A stretch of 64,000 nucleotides of DNA, taken from assembly GCA_914767715.1 (NCBI GenBank), contig OU612069.1:248001-312000 (forward strand), written 5' to 3'. Origin of the DNA: Membranipora membranacea. Taxonomy: Eukaryota; Bryozoa; Gymnolaemata; Cheilostomatida; Membraniporidae. The position numbers and the translations under genes are program-made. Below are positions 63,136 through 64,000 of this stretch, piece by piece (positions within the stretch are counted from its first letter, which is position 1; every line of letters starts with the position of its first letter). The notes beneath the pieces are model-generated. The model ran no database searches, was not told the DNA's origin, and was given only the letters and a program-made list of their open reading frames with translations.

Positions 63136-63480
63136 TATATCCTGAACGATGCAAATATAAATTAATAATATTCACTTTATTTGCTATTCAGTGCCCCTTA
63201 GGGGCCAATGAAAATATGCTTACATAAGATCAATGATACACGATACAACTTATCTAAATAGACCACCCTTTAGCAGCATTGGTAGTGACCAGCATTCCAA
63301 CCTGCCTCATAGCAAGTCTGGAAGCATATGATGCAAATTCCTTCAGTTATCCTATTGACTTAGAAAGGTGGTTTTGATGTTGGATGTTTTGGCAGATGTC
63401 AAACAAACTTTGTTTATAAACTTCCACTTTGATAAGATATAGTCTGTCCTAGTTTAAAGTAGCAGACAACCACAAAAGTT

Positions 63481-64000
63481 AGATTTTGATGTTTGATGCG
63501 TAATGATGTACTCCTTCTAAATTTGCATGTTATAAAAGAAAATCAAATTAGAAAACTTTAATTATTTTAATTGCAAACTCTCTTCCACCATTTTGTTTCA
63601 GTAACAGGCATACCCAATATGATTGGCCGAGTGTTAATACTCTCAAAATAAAGTTATTGCTGGAAAAAATTGATGTAGAAAAGTATTTGCTTCAAGAATT
63701 AAAGCAGTAATCTTTTGTTTGTTTTAATCTAAATATATAAACGGTCATGTCAATTGAAAATTCATCTACAGAAACAATATTTTTGCCTTCAATAAAAAAA
63801 AATTACGCTTTTCTATGAGATTATAAACAAAACACAGCTTCCCAATTTAATTTAATTTTTTTTGCAGCCATTGGGGTTTACGGGCTGCTGACTGCCCTGT
63901 GGTGCAGAACCAGAGCTTATACCTAGGATTTTCATTGTTGAGATGTAGCCTATCTGTGAAGGCAAATTGCAAGTGGATTTATATCTAGTGGTGCCAGGGT
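63481..64000. other. Window end, nothing recognised
   Basis: AT-rich sequence without an open exon of note. If the inverted copy had its earlier exons they would have to lie at or beyond this edge. Confidence 0.5.

Larger units (their letters stand above)
60880..63480 (-). repeat. Inverted duplication, right arm
   Basis: Reverse-complement partner of 54455-57000. It includes a decayed SINE-like piece (60930-61078), non-coding blocks, and two exons of the membrane gene. A G-rich run at about 62607-62636 lies in the intron equivalent and is absent from the left arm. Confidence 0.8.

Overview
The window is animal nuclear DNA, most likely from an invertebrate. It is AT-rich, genes have many short exons with GT-AG introns, and it carries tRNA-derived SINEs, LINE and Gypsy fragments and terminal-inverted-repeat elements. 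No tools were run. Gene models come from reading splice sites by eye and requiring reading phase to agree across every junction.

Layout. Bases 1-5946 (left flank) hold one plus-strand secreted protein gene with a PAN/apple-like module and a C-type lectin domain (2146-4214), followed by two tRNA-type SINEs and a SINE-like element whose head is the 5' end of U2 snRNA. Bases 5947-28192 (copy A) and 28337-50640 (copy B) are a head-to-tail tandem duplication of about 22.3 kb. Each copy holds, on the minus strand, a four-exon single-domain C-type lectin gene and a 13-exon cytochrome P450 gene. Both genes are open and intact in both copies. Each copy also holds a Gypsy pol fragment, a (TATCCTG)n minisatellite, a hexamer microsatellite, several small inverted-repeat elements and the end of a minus-strand CR1/L2-like LINE. 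A 144-bp piece of a different LINE reverse transcriptase sits exactly at the A/B junction.

Bases 50641-64000 (right flank) hold a five-exon plus-strand gene for a short single-pass membrane protein (51084-55629). The start of its membrane exon, splice acceptor included, is repeated four times in tandem. Further on is a small three-exon gene for a secreted prohormone-like peptide with a dibasic site and two cysteines (59883-60430). It lies in the spacer of a large inverted duplication (about 54455-57000 against 60880-63480) that carries a second, interrupted copy of the last two exons of the membrane-protein gene.

The lectins and the peptide look secreted and the P450 is an oxidoreductase. 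Nothing in the sequence shows that they act in one pathway. The points I rate highest are the tandem-acceptor membrane gene, the U2-headed retroposon with clear target-site duplications, the undescribed secreted peptide precursor, and the structure of the 22-kb duplication. The duplication could be real or could be two haplotypes joined during assembly.
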